DNA from: CAIUVD01 sp044338255
GTDB taxonomy: Bacteria; Planctomycetota; UBA11346
Direction: 5' to 3'
Length of the DNA: 64,000 bases
NCBI GenBank assembly: GCA_044338255.1
Contig: JBIILZ010000005.1
Span: 1-64,000, forward strand
The notes below the pieces were generated by a model that saw only the letters and a list, made by a program, of their open reading frames with translations, did not search any database and was not told the origin of the DNA. Below, in pieces: positions 51,650 through 59,800 of this stretch. Within the stretch, counting starts at the first letter, position 1; the number at the start of each line of letters is the position of its first letter. A program made the position numbers and the translations under genes.

Positions 51650-52917
51650 CTTATCTGCCTCCTTTGCGCTCCGTCAGCGTGGCTCCCACTTATCCGCCGC
51701 TGGCCTCGCCCATCCAGCGTCGATCGGCGCCGCCGGGTCCGCGCTATGGCCAGGTCGCGGCCCCGGTGCGGGCCCCGCAGCAGGTCGCCGACATCAGTAC
51801 GCAAGTCACCCAGGCGCTGCGGCAGAATCCCGAATTCCGCAATCTGGAACCGCGCGAACGCGAAGCCCTGGAGCGCAATCTCGCCAAGATCACCGGCTAT
51901 CTCAGCGATCCGGCAGCGGGTTTGCGCGGTGCGGCGCGGGCCAAGGCCCTGGCTCCGCATGAGCGTGGTCTGGCAGCGCGGGGTTTGGCCGATGATCAAG
52001 TCATCAGCGATCAGAATCGGGTGATCACCCAACAGAATGACGGCGGGCAGATGGATCGGGGGATCAAGAATTTCAGCGGCGATGCCGCCAATGCTGGTAG
52101 CAAGGCCATGGCCGACCAGGTCCAGGCGATCAACTTCCCGAAATTCGTCGCCAGCCTGATTACCGGCGTTTTCAACGCCATCGTCGATGCCTCGATCAAG
52201 CAGATGAAAGCCTACGGTGACATGCTCGCCTCGGTGGCCAAGGCCGTCGATCAGTTCGCACAAGACCACATCACCATGCCCCAGGCCAAGCAGAATGTGC
52301 AGAAGAGCTTCCCCAACATCTTCGACATGATCGACAAGGGCGACGGCACGGGTAGCGATCTGAAGGTCAAGGACGGGGTCGATGCGATGCCCGATTTCAA
52401 GGCGAAATACGGTTTGGATGAGGACGTCGACCCCACTGATCCCGAGGGCCTGGACAAGATCGTTATCGCCGCCCAGCTGCAACTGGCCCGCCAACGTCAA
52501 CAGCAGCTGGCCTCGATGGTGATGATGGGCGTCAACCGTATCGTGGTCACCGATGGCAAGATCAATGCCAAGGTCTTCATCGAGGTCAAGACCAAGGACA
52601 GTTCGACGCGCAACCGCAACATGGACCGTCATCAGAGCGACACCCAGATCCATCAGCAGGATAAACACGAGGGCAGCGTCTGGGGCACCGATGAGGAAGA
52701 CACCCATGACACCCGCATCTCGACCGCGAGTGTCAATGAGAGCGGCGGCAATGTCGATCAGAAGACCCTCGACACCAAGGCCCAGCTCACCGGGGAAGTC
52801 TCGATTAATTTCAAGAGCGACTACTTCCCCCTCGAAAAACTGACCTCGCCCGCCGATCTCACTAACATGCAAGAGATCGCGACTCCGAAGAGTGCTAAGG
52901 CACCCAGCGCAAGATGA
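51646..52917 (+). CDS. Cluster paralogue 4 (unrecognised family)
   Basis: 423 residues, ATG overlapping the upstream stop. N-terminal module NPEFRNLEPREREALERNL (about 61-79); core NFPKFVASLITGVFNAIVD (about 164-182), IKQMKAYGDML, SMVMMGVNRIVVTDGKINAK and C-terminal GEVSINFKSDYFPLEKL. A polar, His/Asp-rich loop (about 325-360: MDRHQSDTQIHQQDKHEGS) sits between hairpin and last strand. This copy may be closest to the ancestral form, because it matches the other cores best. Its stop overlaps the next ATG (ATGA). Confidence 0.78.
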   Translation: MTYLPPLRSVSVAPTYPPLASPIQRRSAPPGPRYGQVAAPVRAPQQVADISTQVTQALRQNPEFRNLEPREREALERNLAKITGYLSDPAAGLRGAARAKALAPHERGLAARGLADDQVISDQNRVITQQNDGGQMDRGIKNFSGDAANAGSKAMADQVQAINFPKFVASLITGVFNAIVDASIKQMKAYGDMLASVAKAVDQFAQDHITMPQAKQNVQKSFPNIFDMIDKGDGTGSDLKVKDGVDAMPDFKAKYGLDEDVDPTDPEGLDKIVIAAQLQLARQRQQQLASMVMMGVNRIVVTDGKINAKVFIEVKTKDSSTRNRNMDRHQSDTQIHQQDKHEGSVWGTDEEDTHDTRISTASVNESGGNVDQKTLDTKAQLTGEVSINFKSDYFPLEKLTSPADLTNMQEIATPKSAKAPSAR

Positions 52918-53813
52918 ACGCCTCCGTCCCGGCAGCTTCGCGGCGGCGTCTGCCGTTCGCCTTGGCCAGTGCCGCCCGTCCGGCCTTACCGGGCCTGCCG
53001 GCATTGCGTCTGGCCTTGGCGCGCTGCGACGATCAATTGGCGCGGCATCTGGCGGCGGCAGTGGCGCGTTATGGCAGCGCCGCCCTCGACGTTGTCGACC
53101 TGCCCGATTTCGCTCCCGAAGCTATTGATGGTGAAGCCCTGCACATCGCCGCCGTGCTGCTGTGGACAGCGGAACTCGAAGCCGCCGGCCTGCCGGGTTT
53201 CCTCGAAGCCCTTGCCGAGCAGGTCGCGGATGGCCGTTGGCTGGCCGATCTCGGCAATGGCGGTATGCGCCTGCTGCGCTGGTGGCGCGAACGCAGCCAG
53301 CGCTTCACCGCCGATGAGCGCCTCGGCCTCTATCAGCGGATGTTCGGTGATGACTCCGGTTTTTCGCGGGATTTCGCGACCCTGGTCAATGCCCTCGACC
53401 AGTTGGGGCGGATCGCGGTCGGGGAAAATCCCGCGCATGTGCGGGCGCAGGTGACGCAGGCGGCGATGACCCTGGCCGGGCCGCTCAGCCGCCGGGCCAC
53501 CGGCATCGCCGCCTTCGCCGCCCGCGACATCATCGCCCAGGTGCGCACGGCGATCGAGCTACTGACTCTTCCCGACATCACTGCTGCCCTGGGCGGCCAA
53601 GGGCCCTGGGCGGCGATCCGCCTGCATGGTAACGAACTGCTCGGGCACGTGCCGGCCTGCACCGTGCACCTCGCCCGCGCTCGTGCCGGGCACCAGATCC
53701 TCACCTGGTTGGGCGAGCACGCGGCTGACCTTTCCGGCGGGATGCTCGCGGTCTCGCCCGGCGATGCCGCGGTCGATGCCGCGCAGGCGTGGCTTGCGGT
53801 CGAGGCTGGATGA
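52914..53813 (+). CDS. Helical cluster protein, unrecognised
   Basis: 299 residues, very rich in Ala, Leu and Arg and almost wholly helical by composition (LRLALARCDDQLARHLAAAVARYG; LLRWWRERSQRFTADERLGLYQRMFG). It shares no core block with the paralogues and has no membrane helix. Start overlaps the previous stop, and its stop overlaps the next start, so it is tightly embedded in the cluster. It may be a chaperone or an assembly partner of the flanking paralogues. Confidence 0.65.
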   Translation: MNASVPAASRRRLPFALASAARPALPGLPALRLALARCDDQLARHLAAAVARYGSAALDVVDLPDFAPEAIDGEALHIAAVLLWTAELEAAGLPGFLEALAEQVADGRWLADLGNGGMRLLRWWRERSQRFTADERLGLYQRMFGDDSGFSRDFATLVNALDQLGRIAVGENPAHVRAQVTQAAMTLAGPLSRRATGIAAFAARDIIAQVRTAIELLTLPDITAALGGQGPWAAIRLHGNELLGHVPACTVHLARARAGHQILTWLGEHAADLSGGMLAVSPGDAAVDAAQAWLAVEAG

Positions 53814-55348
53814 TGACGGCGGCGGGCGCCATCCGGGCTCCGTGGTCCCACCAGCGCTCGGCGGTGTCCAAGGCTGTGCCAAAACCTCGACTGTGGGGCA
53901 GCCCCCGGGCGGCGGCGCAGCTCAGCCCCGAGCACGCGCAGGCGCAAAGCGCCGTGCGTCAGGCAGTCTCCGCCTTGGTGGCAAAGACTCCGGCGCTGCA
54001 GAGCCAGCCGCGCTTGGCGGCGGCCTTGGCCACACAATTGGAACAGGTGGCCCTCGTTGGCGCCGAGTTGCTCGCGGAGGACCGGCGCCTGACACGGCAG
54101 GTTAATGGCGCACGCGAGCAATCGCCACGCTCCCTGCGTCCACCTCTTGCACGTCCACCTTTTGCACGTCCACCTCTTGCACGTCCACCTCTTGCACACC
54201 TACCACTGGCACGCGCGCAACAAGCCAGCGAACATTTCGATCCGCGTGCCACCAATGCTGCCGCCGGGACGGTGCAGGCGCTGCGCGATGCCATCGATTT
54301 CCCGACCTTCGTGACCTCGTTGATCAACGGCGTCTTCCATTCTATCACCAGTTCGAACCTCTCGCAGATCACCGCCATCCAGGACCTGCTGAGCAATGTC
54401 ACCGCCAGCTCCGATGGCTTCGCCGCCAGCAATATCAGCGACGCGCAGGTGCAGGCGTGGCTGACGTCGCGGTTTCCCTTCCTGACCCGCGGCAGCGACG
54501 GCATTCTGAGAGTGGCACCGGAAGCCGATCTCAGCGACCAGCAGCCGACCTTGATGAGCAGCCTCGATGCCACTGCTGATGAAGTCGCGACCATTGATGA
54601 AAGCGAGCTGACGACAACGCTACTGCCGCTGGCGCGGCGCAAGATGGGCCGCGATCGCCAGCAGGTGATGGCGACCCTGGTGATGATGGGGCTGCAGCGT
54701 GTGGTCGTCGATGATGGCCGTCTGCATGCCTCGATGGAGTTGCAGGTCGATGCGCGCAGCGCCGCCGAGCAGATGGAGGCCAGCCAGTTCGACACGCGCA
54801 CTACCGCGGGAGTCTCGGCCAGCGCCAGTGCCGGACCATGGGGAGCCAGCGCCAGTGTCAGCACCACGGTCGGTTATGTGCGCAGCGATGCCCTGCATAC
54901 CCAAGAAGAGATCGCCGCCCGCGCCGGACTGCGTTCGAGCGTCGATCTGACCTTCCGTACCGAGCAGGTGCCCTTGGACCGCATGGCCGATCAGCAGGCG
55001 CGTCAGGCGATCATGGCCCGCACGCCGGTGCCGACGAGCTGGAGCAATGCATCGCTGCTCGATCAGGGGAGCCACCTTAGCGCGCCGACATTTACCGCGC
55101 CGCCGGCTTTGCCCGCTCCACCGCCCGCTCCACCGCCCGCTCCACCGCCCGCTCCCGCTCCGCCAGCGAGTCGCCCGCCGGCGCCACCAGTCGTATCGCC
55201 GCCAGCCGCCAGTCGTGCACCGGCGCCACCGGCCGCTTCACCACCGGTCGTATCACCACCGGTCGTATCACCACCAGTCGTAGCACCACCAGTCGCATCA
55301 TCACCGGTCGCGGCACCGGTGGTCTCACCCGCGCCACCGGCGCGTTGA
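53810..55348 (+). CDS. Cluster paralogue 5, proline-rich tail
   Basis: 512 residues, the largest paralogue. The N-terminal helical module (about 45-95) is followed by a 15-bp DNA repeat (54137-54196, coding ARPPL-type units). The core is IDFPTFVTSLINGVFHSITS (about 163-182), then TLVMMGLQRVVVDDGRLHAS (about 287-306), an ASASAGPWGASASVS loop, and RSSVDLTFRTEQVPLDRM. The last 90 residues are a Pro/Ala/Ser/Val tail encoded by short, imperfect repeats (55108-55320). The family Gln-Met helix is replaced by LSQITAIQDLL, so it is the most divergent. Its start ATG overlaps the upstream TGA. Confidence 0.75.
   Translation: MMTAAGAIRAPWSHQRSAVSKAVPKPRLWGSPRAAAQLSPEHAQAQSAVRQAVSALVAKTPALQSQPRLAAALATQLEQVALVGAELLAEDRRLTRQVNGAREQSPRSLRPPLARPPFARPPLARPPLAHLPLARAQQASEHFDPRATNAAAGTVQALRDAIDFPTFVTSLINGVFHSITSSNLSQITAIQDLLSNVTASSDGFAASNISDAQVQAWLTSRFPFLTRGSDGILRVAPEADLSDQQPTLMSSLDATADEVATIDESELTTTLLPLARRKMGRDRQQVMATLVMMGLQRVVVDDGRLHASMELQVDARSAAEQMEASQFDTRTTAGVSASASAGPWGASASVSTTVGYVRSDALHTQEEIAARAGLRSSVDLTFRTEQVPLDRMADQQARQAIMARTPVPTSWSNASLLDQGSHLSAPTFTAPPALPAPPPAPPPAPPPAPAPPASRPPAPPVVSPPAASRAPAPPAASPPVVSPPVVSPPVVAPPVASSPVAAPVVSPAPPAR
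54137..54196 (+). repeat. 15-bp in-frame tandem repeat
   Basis: Four copies of CGTCCACCTCTTGCA with one T change, coding Arg-Pro-Pro-Leu/Phe-Ala. Confidence 0.93.
55108..55320 (+). repeat. Short imperfect repeats coding a Pro/Ala/Ser/Val tail
   Basis: Many copies of CCGCCCGCTCCA-type units, then TCACCACCGGTCGTA-type units, at the end of paralogue 5. All keep the frame. The sequence gives a long extended, likely disordered tail. Confidence 0.85.
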
Positions 55349-55363
55349 TCGGGAGCTTCTGCC

Positions 55364-58021
55364 ATGTCTGCGCTCATCGTCATCCGGCCTGCAGCCCTTG
55401 CTCTTCTCACTCAACGCTGTGCGACGGCGATCAGCGCCGCTCCGCACCTGGCGGCGGTGGTCGAGCAGGTGCTGCTGCCAGTGCGTACGCTGCAGGCCCT
55501 CGCCGATCTGGCGGTGCCCGCCCTCGGTGATGATCCGCCGGCGGCAGAGCGCCTGCGCCTGCTGCTGGCGGCGGTGGCGACACCGTTCGAGATCGATCAC
55601 GACGCCGCCCAGCAGGCCCTGGGCACGCCGAAAAAGCTCGCTCCTTCGATGGTCGATGCGAGCGCTGCCGATACCGGTTTCGTGTGGCCGGCCGAGGCCC
55701 TGGTCGATCTCGGCGCGGTGGTGATCCTGGGTCTGGCCTGCATCCGCGCCGGCGCTCCGCTGGGTCTGGGCAGCAGCTTGTTGGGGACCTTGTCGGGATT
55801 GGTCTTGGCCACCAGTCCCGCGGAAGCTGTGTTGCGCTGGCTGCGTCTGGCCACCGATGACACGCATTTCACGACTTTTCTCGCGACTTTTTCCGAGACC
55901 GCCGCTGGCCGTAGCGGACTCTATCGCACCTTCGCTCGGCAGCTGCTGGTCGATCAGGGGGAGCGGGCGCGGTGGCGCTGCATCTTGGCGCTGTTCGGAA
56001 GGAAAGGCCTGCAGGCCGATGCCCGCACCCAGCAGGGATGGATCGCGGCCCATGCCGACGGTTTGCAAAGCCTGCACGCCGAGGCCGGTGATGATCGTTA
56101 TCGCTTGGGTGGAAATTTTCCGCCACGCACCGCCAGCACCGCATCGGGATCGTTGGCGGTTGCCGTGGTCGGGCGTCGTGGGGTCCTGCCCGAGCGCCTG
56201 TGGGCCGAGGTCTTGGAATGGACCGACCTGAACATCCTCGTGCGCATCTCCGGTGGCATCGCCGGTGGGTGGGTGGGTTTCAGCTCGAGCGGGCTGGTTG
56301 ATAGCGCCAATAAATTGCGCCTCGGTTTGCGTGAACGCTGGCGCACTCCACCGCTACCGGGTCTTGAGGATGTGCCGGTGGAATTGATCCCGCTCATCCC
56401 GGCGATTCCTCGTCCGGCGCGAGTTTTGACGGCGCCGCCGCTACAGATCATCGCCGTCACCCAGGAGGGGGTCGACGGGCCGCCATCGTGGCGCGTGGCT
56501 CCGGGCGAGCGCGTGCGCGTGGTGGTCAGCATCAGTTCCGGCGGACAACCGGCATGGGCGTGGATCGATGGCGCGAGCACGGCGCGCAGCCGGGTCGAGA
56601 AAGATCGCATCGTACTCACCGTACCGGCGGGGCTCGGAAAACCCGGCGCACGGGTGACGGTGAAGCTCGCCGAAGCCCCGGAAGCCGAGGCGGTTGATGA
56701 GCAGTCGATCGGCCCCATACAGCGCCTGCCGGTACAGCGCGTGGTGCTGATCCTGCCGACGCTCGTGGCCGGCAATGACACCGAGAATCTCGATGATGCG
56801 GTGCTGACGCCACGCCGCGCCGATGCCGCCTTGGCCGCTGCCGCCCGGCGCACGGGCGTCATCATCCAGCGTCAGTGGTTGCCGGCGGTCGATGACGATC
56901 TGGCGGTGCTCTATGGCCCGGTGAATCCACAGGACGGACGTCTCGGCGGCATCCTCTCGGCCCTCCAGCGCACCGCGGTGTGCACGCCAGGCGCAGAGGA
57001 TGCGCTGTGGCTGGCATTGCTGCCCGGTGATGACGCCTGGCAACGCCATCAACCGGCGACCGCGGCGGCGTTGGTGGCGGTGGCGACCGTCGCCGGTCTG
57101 GACGAGCTGCTAGCAAGCGTGCTCGAAAGCGGTGAAGCGCCGATGACCGAGCCGCAGGAGGTCCTGCGCTTGGCCGGTTCCGTCGATCGCCAGGGCGGCA
57201 TCGCCTGGCAGTCAGTGCGTCAGGAATCCAGACGTCTGCCAGCGCTGCGGGCATCTCTGGCGAGCGCACCGCTCCATCATCCCTCGCTCATTGCGGCGGT
57301 GCTCGATGCCCAGGGTCGCGTGATCCATGAACAACCGCTGCTGAGCGTGGCGCCCTTGGCCGACGATCATCTGGCGCTGCTGATCCCGCTTCCGACGGCG
57401 GCGGTAGCGGTCGAAATCCGCCAGCGTTTCACCACCGCCGTGGTCAGCGATCATGATGTCACGGTGGCGCGTGTGGTGCGTCCGACGTCGTCGTTGCAGT
57501 TGAGTGCGTCATTGGATGGCGACCGCGTGCAGTGGCAGGTCAGCCAAGCCGACGGACTGCCGGAATTCCTGACCTTGGAAGCGGCCTTGGCTGCACCTCA
57601 GCAACTGGGCCAGACCGACATCGACCAGCCCGCGCCGGAATCATCGTGGACGATCCTCGAGCGCTGGAGCGCCTGCTGCGGCGAACAGCGTCAGCCGCAG
57701 TGGTCGCGTTACGCTCTGCGTGGCGTCTCCGCGCTGCGCCTGGTTGGCGACGATGGTTGGCACAGCGTCGCCGTAAAGCTTTCGGGGCCGCCGCCGAAAC
57801 CTGCCGAGAGGCTGCGCATCCGGCGCATGGCCGATGGCCGGCTGTGGGCGGATGGAACCGGTACGCCAGCGTGGTCTGCCGCCGGTGTGGCTGTTGGAGG
57901 TCAGCGGCTGCTGAGCGTGGAACAGCCGGGGAAGGTCGAACTGCGCATGCGCAGCGGTTCGCGCACGGTGCGCGATCACCTTGCCATCGCCCTGACCGAC
58001 ATGGGAGTCTTCGATGGCTAA
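55364..58021 (+). CDS. Largest cluster protein, unrecognised
   Basis: 885 residues. Helical N-terminal 250 residues (LALLTQRCATAISAAPHLAAVVEQVLLP); then beta-rich modules (about 360-450: RVAPGERVRVVVSISSGGQPAWAWIDG) that look like Ig-type folds; a central alpha/beta region (RVVLILPTLVAGNDTENLDD, ALWLALLPGDDAW); and further strands to the end. No catalytic motif, membrane helix or signal peptide that I can defend. The last 8 bases overlap the start of the cysteine protease gene, so they are coupled. It might be a binding or display protein, or the protease substrate. Confidence 0.65.
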   Translation: MSALIVIRPAALALLTQRCATAISAAPHLAAVVEQVLLPVRTLQALADLAVPALGDDPPAAERLRLLLAAVATPFEIDHDAAQQALGTPKKLAPSMVDASAADTGFVWPAEALVDLGAVVILGLACIRAGAPLGLGSSLLGTLSGLVLATSPAEAVLRWLRLATDDTHFTTFLATFSETAAGRSGLYRTFARQLLVDQGERARWRCILALFGRKGLQADARTQQGWIAAHADGLQSLHAEAGDDRYRLGGNFPPRTASTASGSLAVAVVGRRGVLPERLWAEVLEWTDLNILVRISGGIAGGWVGFSSSGLVDSANKLRLGLRERWRTPPLPGLEDVPVELIPLIPAIPRPARVLTAPPLQIIAVTQEGVDGPPSWRVAPGERVRVVVSISSGGQPAWAWIDGASTARSRVEKDRIVLTVPAGLGKPGARVTVKLAEAPEAEAVDEQSIGPIQRLPVQRVVLILPTLVAGNDTENLDDAVLTPRRADAALAAAARRTGVIIQRQWLPAVDDDLAVLYGPVNPQDGRLGGILSALQRTAVCTPGAEDALWLALLPGDDAWQRHQPATAAALVAVATVAGLDELLASVLESGEAPMTEPQEVLRLAGSVDRQGGIAWQSVRQESRRLPALRASLASAPLHHPSLIAAVLDAQGRVIHEQPLLSVAPLADDHLALLIPLPTAAVAVEIRQRFTTAVVSDHDVTVARVVRPTSSLQLSASLDGDRVQWQVSQADGLPEFLTLEAALAAPQQLGQTDIDQPAPESSWTILERWSACCGEQRQPQWSRYALRGVSALRLVGDDGWHSVAVKLSGPPPKPAERLRIRRMADGRLWADGTGTPAWSAAGVAVGGQRLLSVEQPGKVELRMRSGSRTVRDHLAIALTDMGVFDG

Positions 58022-59075
58022 CATCGGGGTGACCGCCGCCCGTCGTAGCTCCGCCAGCAGCCGCGACCCGGCCAACGGCTGGGCCTGCGACCTAGTGGCG
58101 GATCTGCGCAGTTTGCTGATTGGCAACGGCCATGAGTGCGTCGAGACCTCGACGGGGCTTGAGCCCTTGGCCATCCAGCTGCTGATCGGCGTCGAGCCGG
58201 CGCGCGCCGATGCGCCGATGCGCGCCGATATCGCTATCGCCGATGAGTCGCCGCCCGGCACGCAGGGCAACGATGATGCCAGCTTTGACCTCGCTGCCCG
58301 GCTCTACGATATCCTCCCCGAACTCGGTGCGGAACCGGCCTGGCCGGTGTTGGAAGGCGATATGCAGGCGCATGCCGCCTGCGCCTTGCGCGTGGCGCTG
58401 CCTGGCGGAAGCGCAGGCGATGCCGGTGCCCGCCGGCATTTGGCGCAGCGCGTGGTGGTGGCAGTCGAGGCCCATCTGCAGGCGATGCGTCGGCGGGCCT
58501 ATGGCTTCCGCATTGCGGGCGCGGCGCGGCCGCGGATCAATCTACGCTATGAAGTCCCGCTGGTGCCGCAGACCACCGAGATGAGCTGCTGGGCTGCGGC
58601 GGCGGCAATGGTCGTCGGCTGGCGCGATCAGATTGCCGTTGATACCGAGGAGATCGCGCGCGGCACTGGCGGCTGGGAAGCCTATCGCGCCGGCCTGCAG
58701 CCTGACGACGTGGTGACTTTGGCGCGGGTCTGGGACCTGACCATCGAAGCGCCGCGTACCTACGCCTCGGCCGACCTCGAAACGCTGCTACGCCGCTGCG
58801 GTCCACTGTGGGTCGGTCAGGCCGATCCCGATCTGCACGTCATCTGCGTCGTCGGTGTCAGTGGCGACGGCACCGCCGATGGCACCTTGGTGCAGGTCAA
58901 CGACCCCTGGCCTCCGGGACGCGGCGAACGCTACTCGCTGACCCTCGGCGAACTCGCCGGCAACTTCCACACCGCCGCCGCCCTGGTCGGTCTGCACATC
59001 CAGATCCTTCATGGCAATGGCCGGCGTCAGCGCACGCCCCGGGAGGGCCTGAAGGTGCAGGGCAGCAGAGCATAA
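58014..59075 (+). CDS. Papain-like cysteine protease (C39/C70-like)
   Basis: 353 residues. The N-terminal 175 residues are an unknown alpha/beta region (WACDLVADLRSLLIGNGHEC). The protease domain has the catalytic Cys in VPQTTEMSCWAAAAAMVV (about 192), His in DPDLHVICVVGVSGDG (about 278) and Asn/Asp in VNDPWPPG (about 298), as in papain-like C70 (AvrRpt2-type) and C39-like peptidases. No ABC transporter domain is present. No signal peptide. It is the last gene of the cluster: 2 bases after its TAA a truncated IS begins. Probably cleaves a cluster product, but a toxin role is also possible. Confidence 0.85.
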   Translation: MANIGVTAARRSSASSRDPANGWACDLVADLRSLLIGNGHECVETSTGLEPLAIQLLIGVEPARADAPMRADIAIADESPPGTQGNDDASFDLAARLYDILPELGAEPAWPVLEGDMQAHAACALRVALPGGSAGDAGARRHLAQRVVVAVEAHLQAMRRRAYGFRIAGAARPRINLRYEVPLVPQTTEMSCWAAAAAMVVGWRDQIAVDTEEIARGTGGWEAYRAGLQPDDVVTLARVWDLTIEAPRTYASADLETLLRRCGPLWVGQADPDLHVICVVGVSGDGTADGTLVQVNDPWPPGRGERYSLTLGELAGNFHTAAALVGLHIQILHGNGRRQRTPREGLKVQGSRA

Positions 59076-59077
59076 GG

Positions 59078-59597
59078 CGTACTCCGCAGATATCCGTCGT
59101 GGTCCATGTGCAGCCGCCTAACCATCGACTCGACCAGCGCCTCACCATAACTCACCAACCATGGCAACTCCGCCAACGGAAAAAACGCCGAGTAACCAAC
59201 CGACCCGGTTGGTTTTCGTCGGTGATTTTCTACTGTGGGTAAAGCCACGCGGACCGTCTGACGGTGCGTATGTGGTTCCCCTGGATCCGAAACATCCGCC
59301 TGATTCAGGCGGCAAGCTCGTAGTGTCGGATCGTTCCATTATTGGCGATCGTGCAGCGGACCTGGCTGGCGCAGAACTCCGCGATGGATATCTGCGGAGG
59401 TGGCTCTGCCTGGGCAAAATCAGTCAGCAGACGATTCCTTTTCCCCTGATGCGGGCGATGCTCGTGGTAGGGGCGCAGATACCGGTTCAGGGCACGTTCC
59501 AGGCCGCCGCGGCCAAGGCGCCAACAGCGGCGGAGGCATTCGCTCTTCACCGTGCGGCCCCAGCGCTCCGCAAAGGCATTCAGATTGGGATTGCGGT
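59078..59597 (-). mobile_element. Truncated inverted IS copy
   Basis: The reverse complement of the right part (about 520 bases) of the complete IS at 59801-61190, about 80 % alike by eye. It keeps the right terminal sequence (CGTACTCCGCAGATATCC at 59078) and the last about 80 codons of the transposase on the minus strand (59305-59550; NRYLRPYHEHRPHQGK ... CTIANNGTIRHYELAA). The match is lost around 59597, inside the transposase catalytic domain. It is a dead remnant. On the plus strand the same DNA shows a long open frame that is only a shadow. Confidence 0.88.
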
Positions 59598-59674
59598 CTC
59601 CAGGTCCGACTCACTCCGACCAATTTTCCCAAACATAAGCAAAATACCGCGTAAAATACCGCGTAAAATGACGC

Positions 59675-59699
59675 GACCCATCGGGTCTACCGATGGGTC
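59675..59699. repeat. Short hairpin between the IS copies
   Basis: GACCCATCGG - GTCTA - CCGATGGGTC, a perfect 10-bp stem. It follows three copies of (G)TAAAATACCGC-like sequence (59638-59670). It could end transcription but lacks a T-run; it lies in the 200 bases between the truncated and the complete IS, which otherwise show nothing. Confidence 0.6.
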
Positions 59700-59800
59700 G
59701 ATCATGGGTTGTAAAACCCGTAGTGGTGGAGCGAGTGGAAATCGGACCAAGAAGTCTCTATGTAAATAAATGTATCACCGATATTTACAATTCTAGGCAG

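Noticed and set aside
40295..59075. Phage tail or contractile injection system
   Set aside because: No sheath, tube, baseplate, LysM hub or AAA+ assembly gene was found; only a wall-active enzyme and proteases fit loosely.
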